Notes: generated by a model from the sequence alone, not told the origin. A stretch of 64,000 bases of DNA from Geovibrio thiophilus (GCF_004087915.1 NZ_CP035108.1:2356001-2420000), one strand, 5' to 3'. Shown: positions 8,705-17,716, numbered from the stretch's first letter. Numbers and translations are program-made.

Positions 8705-10963
8705 ATGCGTTTCAGGCTTTTTGCTTTATTCATTATTGCTTTATCAATATTCACCGTTTCAGTGACACAATCACACGCCGACACCAAGCCAAGAGCGTTG
8801 AACAGAGCCTCTCTCGCAATGAAAGCGGCGAAAGACGGTTATGTCCGTGTCATAGTCGGTTTCAGGTCGGACAGCTACTCTGAACTGATAAAAGCGTCCC
8901 GCAGCGCAAAACAAGACCTGAGAGGAACAGTGAAAAAACGCGCGGCTGAAAAAGCGGATGCCGCCGTAAAGGCGGAAACGGAACGCAGCAGACAAAACGC
9001 CCTTTCATCAATAGATTCCAAAGACTACATCATAAAAAGAGCATACGACTTCACACCGGAAGCGGCGATGGAAGTCAGCTCTGAGGGGCTTTCAGAGCTT
9101 TTGAACAACCCTCTGGTGGAATACATAATCGAAGATGTTCCGCAGAAGCTTCCCGATACACTTTCCTCTCCCTCAGCCGGAGTCGATTCCATAGGCAGAA
9201 TAGGCGCTGACGACGCATGGACTGCGGGTTACACAGGCGCGGGACAGTTTGTTGCGATTGTAGATACCGGAATAAGGCGCACTCATGAAATGTTTGCGGG
9301 TAAAAATATTGTGGAGGCGTGCTTCTCCGATAACGACTGTCCGGACGGCAGTGACGAGATGTACGGCACAGGAGCCGCGGCGCACTATGAATCATCGTAC
9401 ACAAGCTACGACCACGGGAGCCATGTGGCGGGAATCGCCGCGGGAAACAGCTCAAGCCAGAAGGGAGTTGCGAAGGATGCTGACATAATAGCAATTCAGG
9501 TTTTCTCCAGATTTGAAAATGAATCTGCATGTACAGGAGGAGAGCTCCCTTTTGAAGACTGCGTTCTTTCGTGGGATTCTGACCAAAAGGCAGCTCTTGA
9601 ACATATTTATGACAATTTGACAAACTCTTATAACATAGCGGCTGTAAATTTGAGCCTTGGCGGAGGTCAATACAGCGCTTACTGCGACAACAACGACATA
9701 ATATACAGAAACCACGTCAACAATCTCACCGGCGCGGGCATAGCGGTCGCCATAGCATCCGGTAACAGCGGATATTGCGGCTATGTCTCATCCCCGTCGT
9801 GCATTACAAACGCAATTACAGTGGGAGCCACAGACATCAGTGATGAAGAGGCAAGCTTCAGCAACTACCTGACCGGAGTATTGGACGTATTCGCACCCGG
9901 GGTAAATATAAACTCCGCAGTGGGCAGCGGCGACTCGAATTACGAGACATGGAACGGAACCTCAATGGCAACACCCCATGTTACGGGCGCCTTTGCCGTT
10001 TTTAAACAGAAAAACGACACTCTCTCCGTAAGCCAGCTTGAAACCGTAATGAAAGACACCCGTTCCGCAGTTTCTTACGGCTGCGCTTCCCACGGCAGCG
10101 AAGGACGCATAAACGTTGATTCGGTCATAAACTCAATCACAGATGGAAACGATGTCACTGCGCCCTACAATGTCACTGTTTCCATAAACAGCGGAAACGC
10201 ATACACCAACTCCCGAAGTGTAACTGTTAGTATAAACGGTGCGGACGGCTCGGGCATAAACGGCTATTATGTGTCAGAAAACAGCACAACACCGGATGTA
10301 TCAGCATTCAGCTCAACATACGCTACAACAAGCTTCATGACTAACGTAAGCTTTACACTCAGCAGCGGAGACGGAACCAAGACAGTGTACGCATGGCTAA
10401 AAGACGAGGCGGGAAACCTAAGCACCGTTGCCGCAGATACCATAGTTCTGGACACAACAGCGCCCTATGTAATGAGTATCTCCCCAGCAAATAACTCCAC
10501 AGGTGTGGCTGCCGGAACGGATATAAGCGTTCTGTTCAGCGAAAGCGTGCTCTCCTCTACACTGACCTTAACTAACCTCTCGCTTGTGAACCAGTCCACA
10601 ATGACCGCAGTAACAAACGGAGACATAGCAATTTCCGGCAATACCGTAACATTCGACCCTGCGGCTGACCTGAGCGCAGGAACAGCGTACATCCTCAGCA
10701 TCACAGCAGGAATCAGGGATCAGGCGGGCAATTCACTGAACCCTGCGACTCAGTCTTATTTTGTTACCCAAACCTCATCCATCGGAGGTGACGGCGATGA
10801 TGACAACGGCACAGATGATGGCGGAGACGATGATAATGACAGCACAGATAACGGCGGCAGTTCAGGCGGAGGCGGAGGATGCTCAGCAGGAACAGAAGCG
10901 GATTACGCTCTGATTGTGCTGATGCTGATTTCCGGGATAATATTAATAAGAAAAAAGATATAG
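8705..10963 (+). CDS. Secreted subtilisin-like serine protease (S8) with C-terminal sorting tail
   Basis: About 752 aa. I chose the ATG at 8705 because a G-run precedes it and a signal peptide follows directly (M-R-F-R-L-F-A-L-F, cleavage near A-D-T-K). An inhibitor-I9-type propeptide (about 40-145) leads to the S8 domain with triad Asp187 (V-D-T-G), His240 (H-G-S-H-V-A-G) and Ser420 (G-T-S-M-A-T-P-H). Next come a Ser/Thr-rich adhesin-like region and a Big_5-type Ig domain (S-P-A-N-N-S-T-G-V). The end is an Asp/Gly-rich linker, then G-G-G-G-G-C-S-A, a hydrophobic helix and R-K-K-I. The same tail type occurs on the trypsin-like protease just downstream, pointing to a shared surface-anchoring or processing route. 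Confidence 0.93.
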   Translation: MRFRLFALFIIALSIFTVSVTQSHADTKPRALNRASLAMKAAKDGYVRVIVGFRSDSYSELIKASRSAKQDLRGTVKKRAAEKADAAVKAETERSRQNALSSIDSKDYIIKRAYDFTPEAAMEVSSEGLSELLNNPLVEYIIEDVPQKLPDTLSSPSAGVDSIGRIGADDAWTAGYTGAGQFVAIVDTGIRRTHEMFAGKNIVEACFSDNDCPDGSDEMYGTGAAAHYESSYTSYDHGSHVAGIAAGNSSSQKGVAKDADIIAIQVFSRFENESACTGGELPFEDCVLSWDSDQKAALEHIYDNLTNSYNIAAVNLSLGGGQYSAYCDNNDIIYRNHVNNLTGAGIAVAIASGNSGYCGYVSSPSCITNAITVGATDISDEEASFSNYLTGVLDVFAPGVNINSAVGSGDSNYETWNGTSMATPHVTGAFAVFKQKNDTLSVSQLETVMKDTRSAVSYGCASHGSEGRINVDSVINSITDGNDVTAPYNVTVSINSGNAYTNSRSVTVSINGADGSGINGYYVSENSTTPDVSAFSSTYATTSFMTNVSFTLSSGDGTKTVYAWLKDEAGNLSTVAADTIVLDTTAPYVMSISPANNSTGVAAGTDISVLFSESVLSSTLTLTNLSLVNQSTMTAVTNGDIAISGNTVTFDPAADLSAGTAYILSITAGIRDQAGNSLNPATQSYFVTQTSSIGGDGDDDNGTDDGGDDDNDSTDNGGSSGGGGGCSAGTEADYALIVLMLISGIILIRKKI

Positions 10964-10970
10964 AAAAAAA

Positions 10971-10992
10971 AATCCCCGTGTTTGCGGGGATT
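10971..10992 (-). terminator. Hairpin terminator between convergent protease genes
   Basis: An inverted repeat (AATCCCCG / CGGGGATT) with an A-run on its left. Read on the minus strand this is a stem followed by a T-run, so it fits an intrinsic terminator for transcripts leaving the trypsin-like gene. It may also stop the S8 protease transcript. Confidence 0.6.
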
Positions 10993-11029
10993 ACAGACTG
11001 ATGACAAACTCAGAATTTGATATTGCGGG

Positions 11030-11107
11030 CAGATAAGATTGCTTCGCTAAAGTTAGCAATGACAGAAAGCTGCGTCACTGCGAGGAGCAAGGCGACGCGG
11101 CAGTCTC
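11030..11107. repeat. Dispersed GTCATTGCGA/GAAGCAATCT-type repeat, degraded copy
   Basis: Contains AGATTGCTTCGCTAAAG...AGCAATGAC and a second block GCGTCACTGCGAGGAGCAAG...GGCAGTCTC. Related blocks occur near 40130-40196, 52538-52582 and 63392-63452 and inside the tandem arrays. It is non-coding and lies between convergent genes. Confidence 0.55.
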
Positions 11108-11134
11108 TTTTATACCTTTATCAGCAAGCCGGAA

Positions 11135-11155
11135 ATCCCCGCAAAAGCGGGGGAT
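11135..11155. terminator. GC-rich hairpin after the trypsin-like gene
   Basis: The stem ATCCCCGC/GCGGGGGAT closes an AAAA loop (one bulged G) and starts nine bases beyond the stop of the minus-strand protease gene. No long T-run follows in that direction, so it may work together with the hairpin at 10971-10992. Confidence 0.5.
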
Positions 11156-11163
11156 ATTCTTAA

Positions 11164-12126
11164 CTAAGCTTTTCTTCTGCCTCTTTTTATAAACACGGCA
11201 AGTGCAGCAGACATAAGCAGCAATGACATATTGCCGTTTTCAGAAGCTGAACATCCGCCGCCTCCGGAACCGCCGGAAGAGGTATTGCCGTAATCGAGCT
11301 CGCCGGTGTAGCTTTCCACCCAAGCAAGGTTATCCGCAATGCGGGCATACACTCCGTATTTCCCGACCGCAGCGCATTCTGTCGCTCCCCAACTCACTAA
11401 GCCAGCCACAACCCAGCCGCCGTTTTTCCTCACAAGAAGAGGTCCGCCGCTGTCGCCGCCGCAGGAATCCTTGCCGCCGGAAGCGTAACCCGCGCACATT
11501 TCATAATCATAAATATCATAGGGAGCCATGGCACTTGCGCATGTGCTGTTTGACACGATAGGCATACTGACTTCCTGCAAAATATCGGGATAAACATCAA
11601 CACTTCCGCTTGTGCTTCCCCAGCCTATGACTGTCGATGTAATACCCGCATACGCATAGAAATTTTCATCCGCAGCTCTGAGCACCGATGCGTATTCAGC
11701 GCTCACTGCGGAGGAAAGCTCAAGCAGGGCAATATCCCTGTAGCCGTTGCCCAGTGTCGAATTGTCCAGATAAGTCTGATGAACATAGATATTTGAGACA
11801 GCTCTCTGTGTTCCGCTCGGGTCTGAGAGATCATATTCGCCTATATAAAGGGCGAGTGATGCGGGATTGTCAATGACCACAGTTCCGCCGGATTCGCCGG
11901 TTACGCAGTGCGCCGCAGTAAGCACCCATTCAGGAGCAACAAGCACTCCGCCGCAGAACTGCCTGCTTGTAAGCGGGGCAGCCCCCGCTGCCGCAACAGC
12001 GACTATAAACGGATACTCACCCTGTGACGCGGCATTGCCGCCGACTATGAACGGTGCGTCCAGAGCCTGCACATGCAGCGGAAAAATCACTGCGGCAAGA
12101 AAAATCATCAAAAGTTTTTTCATCAT
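11164..12126 (-). CDS. Secreted trypsin-like serine protease (S1) with the same C-terminal tail
   Basis: About 320 aa. Start taken at one of two adjacent ATGs (12126 or 12123) behind GTGAGGA. A signal peptide is followed almost directly by the activation sequence I-V-G-G. The triad is visible as L-T-A-A-H-C, D-I-A-L-L-E-L and G-D-S-G-G-P-L; paired Cys residues match S1A disulfides. The C-terminus has S-G-G-S-G-G-G-G-C-S-A, a hydrophobic stretch and R-G-R-R-K-A, matching the tail of the S8 protease. S1A proteases with such tails in bacteria are usually secreted and then anchored. The role could be nutrient or surface protein processing. Confidence 0.92.
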   Translation of the reverse strand: MMKKLLMIFLAAVIFPLHVQALDAPFIVGGNAASQGEYPFIVAVAAAGAAPLTSRQFCGGVLVAPEWVLTAAHCVTGESGGTVVIDNPASLALYIGEYDLSDPSGTQRAVSNIYVHQTYLDNSTLGNGYRDIALLELSSAVSAEYASVLRAADENFYAYAGITSTVIGWGSTSGSVDVYPDILQEVSMPIVSNSTCASAMAPYDIYDYEMCAGYASGGKDSCGGDSGGPLLVRKNGGWVVAGLVSWGATECAAVGKYGVYARIADNLAWVESYTGELDYGNTSSGGSGGGGCSASENGNMSLLLMSAALAVFIKRGRRKA

Positions 12127-12144
12127 ATTCCTCACTGTAAAAAT

Positions 12145-13293
12145 CTATTTTACCACATTTTCATCCGCAAGGCGCACAGCTTCACGGAAAACCGCTTTCC
12201 TGAGTGCCCTTAAATCAGGATAACGCCCCTGTTCATCCATTCCCTTCATCTGTCTGTTAGTGAGGATGATTACGGTCAGTCCCTTTTCAGGAACACAGAC
12301 GACGGATGTTCCCGTGAAACCAAGATGCCCGAACGTACCGCTCGTGATACTCTCCGCATTAAGAGACTTCGCGGTCATCACAAAGCCCATCCCCTGCCCT
12401 GATTCATCCTTTGTCATGAAGTGTCTCAGTGTGTCCCTCCTGATGTATCCTGCGCCGCCGTATCTGCCGCCGACTGTCAGCTCCGCAAGCGCCGCCAGAT
12501 CCTCCGCATTGCTGAAAAGCCCCGCATGCCCCGCTGCACCGCCGAAAACCTCACGGGCGTTGCCGTCATTAACCTGCCCTTTCAGCACTGTTTCAGGATA
12601 TTTCGTCCTGCATGCGGCATCTTTCATCATTTCCGCTTCAAACCCGCCGAACAGTGTCGGCATTATTGCTGAAACATCCTCCGGCATAAAGCCTGCGGTT
12701 TTCAGTCCCATCGGCTCGTAAAACTGTTCTCTTACAAACACACCAAGGGGCTTTCCGCTCACCTTTTCAACAATCAGACCCAGAATCATAAACCCCGGAT
12801 CACTGTAAATCCTTGCGCTGTCAGGCGTGTATTCAAGGGGAATGTTCAGCAGGTATTCCTTCGGCTTATCCTCACAGTAAAGCGGCTTCCACGCGGGCAG
12901 ACCGGATCTGTGGCGCAGGAGATCCTCCACTGTCACGATTGCTTTTTTCCCTTCCCTGTACTCGGGAAAAAACTTCCCGACCTTATCCGAAGGCTTAAGC
13001 AGACCCATATCAACAAGCCTCATCACGGCAAGTGTTGTCGTGTACACCTTAGTGAGAGACGCCAGATCAAACACGCTCCCCTTTTCCGCCGTGCCGTACG
13101 CGTCGAAATGAATATTACGCCCGTTCTGCCTGACGAGGATTACAGCGCCTTCCGTCAGCCCGTTTTTAACAGCCGCCTCAGCCAAATTGTCCATGCGGTT
13201 ATCGGCAAAGGCATTGAGAACAAAGGAGAAAAAAACTATAAAAAACACCGGCGGAAAGCTATTCCCGTTTCTGCCAAAACTATTGATATTCAT
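12145..13293 (-). CDS. Periplasmic beta-lactamase-family serine hydrolase (class C fold)
   Basis: About 382 aa. A start at the ATG at 13293 gives a signal peptide (hydrophobic F-F-I-V-F-F-S-F-V-L then N-A-F-A-D). The catalytic S-x-x-K is in D-L-A-S-L-T-K-V-Y. The second motif reads Y-S-D instead of the usual Y-x-N, and H-L-G-F-T-G-T takes the place of K-T-G. This family covers esterases, D-aminopeptidases and penicillin-binding-like enzymes; resistance function should not be assumed. It lies 18 bases upstream of the trypsin-like protease gene on the same strand and is probably co-transcribed with it. Its 5' side is divergent from htpG. Confidence 0.85.
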   Translation of the reverse strand: MNINSFGRNGNSFPPVFFIVFFSFVLNAFADNRMDNLAEAAVKNGLTEGAVILVRQNGRNIHFDAYGTAEKGSVFDLASLTKVYTTTLAVMRLVDMGLLKPSDKVGKFFPEYREGKKAIVTVEDLLRHRSGLPAWKPLYCEDKPKEYLLNIPLEYTPDSARIYSDPGFMILGLIVEKVSGKPLGVFVREQFYEPMGLKTAGFMPEDVSAIMPTLFGGFEAEMMKDAACRTKYPETVLKGQVNDGNAREVFGGAAGHAGLFSNAEDLAALAELTVGGRYGGAGYIRRDTLRHFMTKDESGQGMGFVMTAKSLNAESITSGTFGHLGFTGTSVVCVPEKGLTVIILTNRQMKGMDEQGRYPDLRALRKAVFREAVRLADENVVK

Positions 13294-13351
13294 GGCGCTT
13301 ATTGTATATTTGTAAGTTGCAATAATCAATCAACTTACGGAGGTAAATTAC

Positions 13352-15235
13352 ATGGCGCAGGAAACTGTTCAGTTCAGGGCGGAGGTAAGCCGTCTGCTTG
13401 ACCTTGTGGTAAACTCACTTTATTCGCACAAGGAAATTTTCTTAAGAGAACTTGTTTCAAACGCTTCCGATGCTATCGACAAACTTCGTTATCTTTCGCT
13501 TACTGACAGCGGGATCCTCGAAGGTGACGGAAACTTCAGAATCAAACTCGTCCCCGATGCCGGAAACAACACCCTCACAGTGTCGGATAACGGCATAGGC
13601 ATGACAAAAGAGGAGACTGTACAGGCTCTCGGAACCATTGCCCACTCAGGCACAAAGGAATTTCTCAACAGGCTTAAGTCGGAAGAAGTAAAAAACAACC
13701 CTGAACTCATAGGTCAGTTCGGCGTGGGTTTTTACGCTGCTTTCATGGTTGCGGACAAGGTAACCGTAATCACCCGCAAGGCAGGGGAAAAGGACGCCGT
13801 CAAATGGGAATCCTCCGCTGACGGCACATTCACAGTTGAGGCGGCGGAAAAGGAGTCCAGAGGCACGGACGTTATCCTTCACCTCAAGGATGAAGGCAAA
13901 GAATATCTGGATGAATACCAAATAAGAAACATCATCAAAAAATATTCAGACTACATAGAGTATCCGGTGGTGATGGACATTACCGATGAAGAAGAGAAGG
14001 ACGGCAAGACCGAGACAAGGGTAAAGGAGGAAACTCTCAACTCCATGAAGGCTATCTGGCTGAAGGATAAAGCCGATGTCACAGAAGAGGAGTATAAGGA
14101 GTTTTACAAACACATCTCCCACGACTTCACCGATCCTCTCAAAACAATACACTACCGCGCGGAAGGCACGGCGGAGTTCACTGTTCTGCTGTACATACCC
14201 TCCAAGGCTCCGTTTGACATTCTTTATAAAGACTTCAAATTCGGTCCTGCGCTCTATGTGAAAAAAGTGCAGATAATGGAGCACTGCGAACAGCTTATAC
14301 CCCTTTACCTGCGCTTTGTGAAAGGCATGGCGGATTCCAGCGATCTGCCCCTTAACGTTTCAAGAGAGATACTCCAGAATAACAGAATGATAGACGTGAT
14401 AAGAAAAAACATCACCAAAAAGGTTCTGGATACCCTCAGAGAGATGAAGACGAACGAGGCGGAGAGCTACGCCGTTTTCTATAAAGAGTTCGGCAAAATC
14501 CTCAAGGAAGGCTTACATTACGAATTCACGAAAAAAGAGGAAATAGCCGCGCTCCTGATGTTCCGCTCCAGCAACACCGAAGGGGAAGGCTTCACCGACC
14601 TTGAAAAGTACCTTGAGAGCATGAAACCGGATCAGGAGGAGATTTACTACATCACAGGCGGCAACATAGCCGAGCTTAAGAAATCGCCTTATCTTGAATC
14701 CTTCACCGAAAAAGGCATCGAGGTGCTTTTCATGACAGACGAGGTAGATGAAATAGTTATCCCCTCTCTCGGCGAATACAAAGGCAAAAAGCTCCGCTCC
14801 GTGGTCAAAGGCGACATAAGCCTTGATGACAAATCCAAAACAGAGGAACAGAAGAAGGAACTCGGCGGACTGCTTGACACTGTCAAAGACGCCCTTAAGG
14901 ACAAAGTCAAGGATGTGCGCCTCTCAGGAAGGCTGAAAAACACCGTCTGCTGCCTTGTGGGTGATGATAACGACATTGATCCGCACATGGCGCGTATGAT
15001 GGAGGCTATGGGGCAGTTTATACCGAAATCCAAGAAGATTCTGGAGATCAATCCTGAGCACCCTCTCTTCGCTGAGATGAAAAAGCTTCATGAAACGGAT
15101 GCCAAATCATCCGTGATTAAAGACTACGCGGATATTCTGTTCAACCTTGCCCTGATCGTGGAAGGTTCCGCGCCTGAAAATCCTTCGCTCTTTGCGGGGA
15201 AAACGGCGGAATTGATGATTAAAGGAATGAGATAA
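13352..15235 (+). CDS. htpG: Molecular chaperone HtpG (Hsp90)
   Basis: 627 aa, normal bacterial Hsp90 length. The GHKL ATPase domain shows F-L-R-E-L-V-S-N-A-S-D-A near residue 31, D-N-G-I-G-M near 80 and G-Q-F-G-V-G-F-Y near 120. The middle domain has the conserved P-L-N-V-S-R-E-I-L segment. The ATG is preceded by ACGGAGG at good spacing. It is divergent from the beta-lactamase-family gene across a short promoter region and is followed by a hairpin terminator, so it is a single-gene unit. Function: ATP-dependent folding and maturation of client proteins under stress in the cytoplasm. Confidence 0.98.
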   Translation: MAQETVQFRAEVSRLLDLVVNSLYSHKEIFLRELVSNASDAIDKLRYLSLTDSGILEGDGNFRIKLVPDAGNNTLTVSDNGIGMTKEETVQALGTIAHSGTKEFLNRLKSEEVKNNPELIGQFGVGFYAAFMVADKVTVITRKAGEKDAVKWESSADGTFTVEAAEKESRGTDVILHLKDEGKEYLDEYQIRNIIKKYSDYIEYPVVMDITDEEEKDGKTETRVKEETLNSMKAIWLKDKADVTEEEYKEFYKHISHDFTDPLKTIHYRAEGTAEFTVLLYIPSKAPFDILYKDFKFGPALYVKKVQIMEHCEQLIPLYLRFVKGMADSSDLPLNVSREILQNNRMIDVIRKNITKKVLDTLREMKTNEAESYAVFYKEFGKILKEGLHYEFTKKEEIAALLMFRSSNTEGEGFTDLEKYLESMKPDQEEIYYITGGNIAELKKSPYLESFTEKGIEVLFMTDEVDEIVIPSLGEYKGKKLRSVVKGDISLDDKSKTEEQKKELGGLLDTVKDALKDKVKDVRLSGRLKNTVCCLVGDDNDIDPHMARMMEAMGQFIPKSKKILEINPEHPLFAEMKKLHETDAKSSVIKDYADILFNLALIVEGSAPENPSLFAGKTAELMIKGMR

Positions 15236-15250
15236 CCAGAAACCTTACGG

Positions 15251-15272
15251 GGGAGCTCTGAAAGGGGCTCCC
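15251..15272 (+). terminator. Terminator of htpG
   Basis: GGGAGC...GCTCCC hairpin 16 bases past the htpG stop, followed by TCTCTGTTTTG. Confidence 0.65.
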
Positions 15273-15284
15273 TCTCTGTTTTGA

Positions 15285-15704
15285 TCAGGCTTCTTTCCTG
15301 AACTCCGCCCATTTCTCAGCAAGAACTGACGGAACAGTCACAGGGCGACCGCTTTTCAGATCCACAAAGGCGCCGGACTGAACAGCGGTAAAGACAGTTT
15401 TGCCGCCGTCCTTGGTGATTTCCGCCTCAACTTCCCAGCGCACCTTTTCAAGCATCGTGATCCTGATTCCCGCCTTGAGGCTGTCACCGAAGAGAGACGG
15501 ACGCTTGTAATGCGCATGAGTCTTGTTAACCACGGGGGCTATGCCGTCCTCAGCCATGAGTTCAATCGGGTAGTGCTCCTTCAGCAGAGCGGTACGCAGG
15601 TCATCCATCCAGCGGATGTAGACTATGTTGCTCACCACGCCGCCGTAGTCTATATCATACCCCTGAATCACTATCTCTTTTTCCAGAAAAAAAGGGTTAT
15701 TCAT
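15285..15704 (-). CDS. Acyl-CoA thioesterase (4HBT/hot-dog fold)
   Basis: About 139 aa. The ATG at 15704 overlaps the last codons of the upstream exonuclease gene (ATGAATAA). The sequence has the 4-hydroxybenzoyl-CoA thioesterase signature Y-D-I-D-Y-G-G-V-V-S-N-I-V-Y, with the catalytic Asp in the first turn. The family hydrolyses acyl-CoA or acyl-ACP thioesters; the exact substrate is not visible. It is co-transcribed with the exonuclease, and neither the pairing nor the position after htpG (convergent) suggests a pathway. Confidence 0.88.
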   Translation of the reverse strand: MNNPFFLEKEIVIQGYDIDYGGVVSNIVYIRWMDDLRTALLKEHYPIELMAEDGIAPVVNKTHAHYKRPSLFGDSLKAGIRITMLEKVRWEVEAEITKDGGKTVFTAVQSGAFVDLKSGRPVTVPSVLAEKWAEFRKEA

Positions 15705-16341
15705 TTTCCATTTCCGGCGCTTCGGCAGGGTATTCCCTGTAATCCCGGGCATCATTCAGAAGCAGAGGATAAATAAGAAGGCATACCCACGCATCTGTTG
15801 CGGCATAATTTTTCTGTTTATCCGTGAGATCCCTGCGCGCCCAGTTAGTCTTCTGGGCGGATTTGACAATCTTGCGCCCGAGATAACGGGCAGCGAGAGC
15901 CCTTGCCCCGAACTGAATTATGCCTTTTTCAGCGGCTATATCCCCGAGATCCACAAAACCGTTTTCCTCAAAAGACGTGAGTTCTTTCAGCTTCTTTATA
16001 TCGTCCCTTATTCCGACGCCGATCTTTTTGACCGTGGGATCAGTAAAAAGACCAACGAGACCCTCCGGAAGGTTTCCGCCGTTAAGCTGAAACAGATAGG
16101 CCTTGTCAAGGGTTGATACCTGAACAAGGGAAACGGGATAGCTCACCCCTCTTCTGAATGAGGGTCTGCTTTCCGTGTCAAATCCGAGCTCATTATATCC
16201 GCTGAGTTCCCTGCATGCCTCTTCGGCGTGTCCGGGTTCCGTAACCGTTACAATTTCCCCGTCAAATCTTATGGCTTCCAGAGAAGCCACATACTCTTTA
16301 CTGAGTCTGTTTTGTGTAGATATTATAAGTGCTTCGTCCAT
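15697..16341 (-). CDS. 3'-5' exonuclease of the DEDDy (RNase D/WRN-exo) family
   Basis: 214 aa. Exo I motif F-D-T-E (L-G-F-D-T-E-S-R-P), exo II region around G-V-G-I-R-D-D, and exo III Y-A-A-T-D-A-W carrying the Tyr that defines DEDDy enzymes. There is no HRDC domain, so it is a stand-alone exonuclease domain like those in many deltaproteobacterial-type genomes. Expected activity is metal-dependent 3'-5' trimming of RNA or DNA. Translationally coupled to the downstream thioesterase. Confidence 0.9.
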   Translation of the reverse strand: MDEALIISTQNRLSKEYVASLEAIRFDGEIVTVTEPGHAEEACRELSGYNELGFDTESRPSFRRGVSYPVSLVQVSTLDKAYLFQLNGGNLPEGLVGLFTDPTVKKIGVGIRDDIKKLKELTSFEENGFVDLGDIAAEKGIIQFGARALAARYLGRKIVKSAQKTNWARRDLTDKQKNYAATDAWVCLLIYPLLLNDARDYREYPAEAPEMENE

Positions 16342-16881
16342 TCTTACTTTATATCACCAAATATTCATCGCGTAAACCTGTCGGTTAAGTTTACTTAACA
16401 ACTATTTTTTATCACTCTGAAACCCTCTGTGGAAAGGGCATACAAAAACTGTTTCTGTGCACAGACGTCAGTGAAAGCCCGTTATACCGTTTAACATTCT
16501 TAGGCTTGCCGTAATTCACAAAAACTGTAACTGAGAGACAAAGCAAACCCCATGAAAAAAATAGTGCCGAAACAGGGTGTGTATTCACGCCAACCCTTAC
16601 ATGAAGGAGTTAAGGGCGGCTTAATCTGTAATTAAAAGTACCCTTGGTTATGCCAATAAGGATTATAATACTTATATAAAAGCATATTTGTGAATCTAAT
16701 AATCATTTTCCGCATGTTTTTTTTTGGCTGTATCGATTTTTTTTATTGTCATTTCATAAATTTCGTTAATATTATTTGAAATATAAGGTTCTGTAGGGAT
16801 TGTTCTTTCATTATCTTTGTGTTAACATAAAAGAGTACACATACTTAACTGTGAATTTTCTTTTGACAGGAGACTTCCACG
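16342..16881. other. 540-bp AT-rich gap upstream of cas6
   Basis: No protein-coding frame of convincing quality and no direct repeats of CRISPR type were found. There is a possible stem CCCTTA...TAAGGG near 16594-16616 and another between TTTGTGAATC and surrounding AT-rich sequence. A promoter for cas6 is expected close to 16800-16860, ending in a ribosome-binding site (ACAGGAGA) before the ATG at 16882. An undescribed small RNA or leader is possible but unsupported. Confidence 0.4.
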
Positions 16882-17712
16882 ATGCTTTTGAAACTTACTC
16901 TTACCGCAACTGAAGTACCGGTCATTTTCAGAAACAGAATAGCTGAGATTATAAAATCAGCAGCAGAAACAGGCTACGAGTCCCTTGGGATGGGACTTAC
17001 CGATAAGAGTTTTAAATTTTTTACTTTTAATCTCGCGTTTTCCAGAGACAGGTTTAAAAAAGAACCAATCGTTTTTGACAACAGTTTTGAAGTGTTCGAC
17101 ACTGTTTTCCACATTCCCGAAAACAAGTTTATCACGCTGTACATAAGCAGCCCGTATGAAAAGTTTCTTCAGGCTGTACAGCACGGATTTGAAAAAAAGA
17201 AGGATATAGACTTCTCCCGCGGCGGGCAGATCCTTGTCGGCGGGAAAAAGCTCACATATATGCTCGAAAACTCAAAACTTCTCAACAAGCCTTTCACCAT
17301 AGAAGGCTCATGCGTCACTCTCCATACCCACTCGCCGGTTCTCCTTGAATCTCTTAATTCAAAAAAGCCGATAATCCCGCCTGTGGAGGACGGCTACTGC
17401 GAGCTTGAGGTCTCTGAAAAGGAATATTCCGACAGGCTGGCGGAGATTTCATCCATGCGTATTTTCGGCATGACAGGAAAATATCCGCAGGAGCCGATAG
17501 TTTTCAAATCGGTCAGGCTGCGCAAAACAGTTATCAAGCATACACTGGACAAGTTCAGGGAGAAAACCGGTAAGTCACTGATGATGCTCACAGGGATAAC
17601 CGGCACATTTGAGCTTGCCGGACATCCGGACGATCTCTCTCTTCTGGTGGAATCAGGCATAGGCATCAGAACCACACAGGGCTTCGGAATGGCAGGACCA
17701 TCAAAGCCGTAA
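16882..17712 (+). CDS. cas6: Orphan CRISPR endoribonuclease Cas6
   Basis: 276 aa with ACAGGAGA before the ATG. The C-terminus carries the Cas6 glycine-rich signature (E-S-G-I-G-I-R-T-T-Q-G-F-G-M) after a G-T-F-E-L-A-G strand, and the body fits two RAMP/ferredoxin-like domains. Cas6 cuts CRISPR precursor RNA inside the repeat. The catalytic His is hard to assign; His near the N-terminal domain is not obvious, and activity should not be assumed. No other cas gene or repeat-spacer array lies within 16 kb upstream or 46 kb downstream, so it is either a trans-acting Cas6 serving arrays elsewhere or a remnant. Converges closely with the GGDEF-EAL gene. Confidence 0.85.
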   Translation: MLLKLTLTATEVPVIFRNRIAEIIKSAAETGYESLGMGLTDKSFKFFTFNLAFSRDRFKKEPIVFDNSFEVFDTVFHIPENKFITLYISSPYEKFLQAVQHGFEKKKDIDFSRGGQILVGGKKLTYMLENSKLLNKPFTIEGSCVTLHTHSPVLLESLNSKKPIIPPVEDGYCELEVSEKEYSDRLAEISSMRIFGMTGKYPQEPIVFKSVRLRKTVIKHTLDKFREKTGKSLMMLTGITGTFELAGHPDDLSLLVESGIGIRTTQGFGMAGPSKP

Positions 17713-17716
17713 AAGC

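Noticed and set aside
16555-16640. Riboswitch upstream of cas6
   Set aside because: A CTGAGA motif and a hairpin occur, but I could not fit TPP, c-di-GMP, glycine or fluoride class cores.
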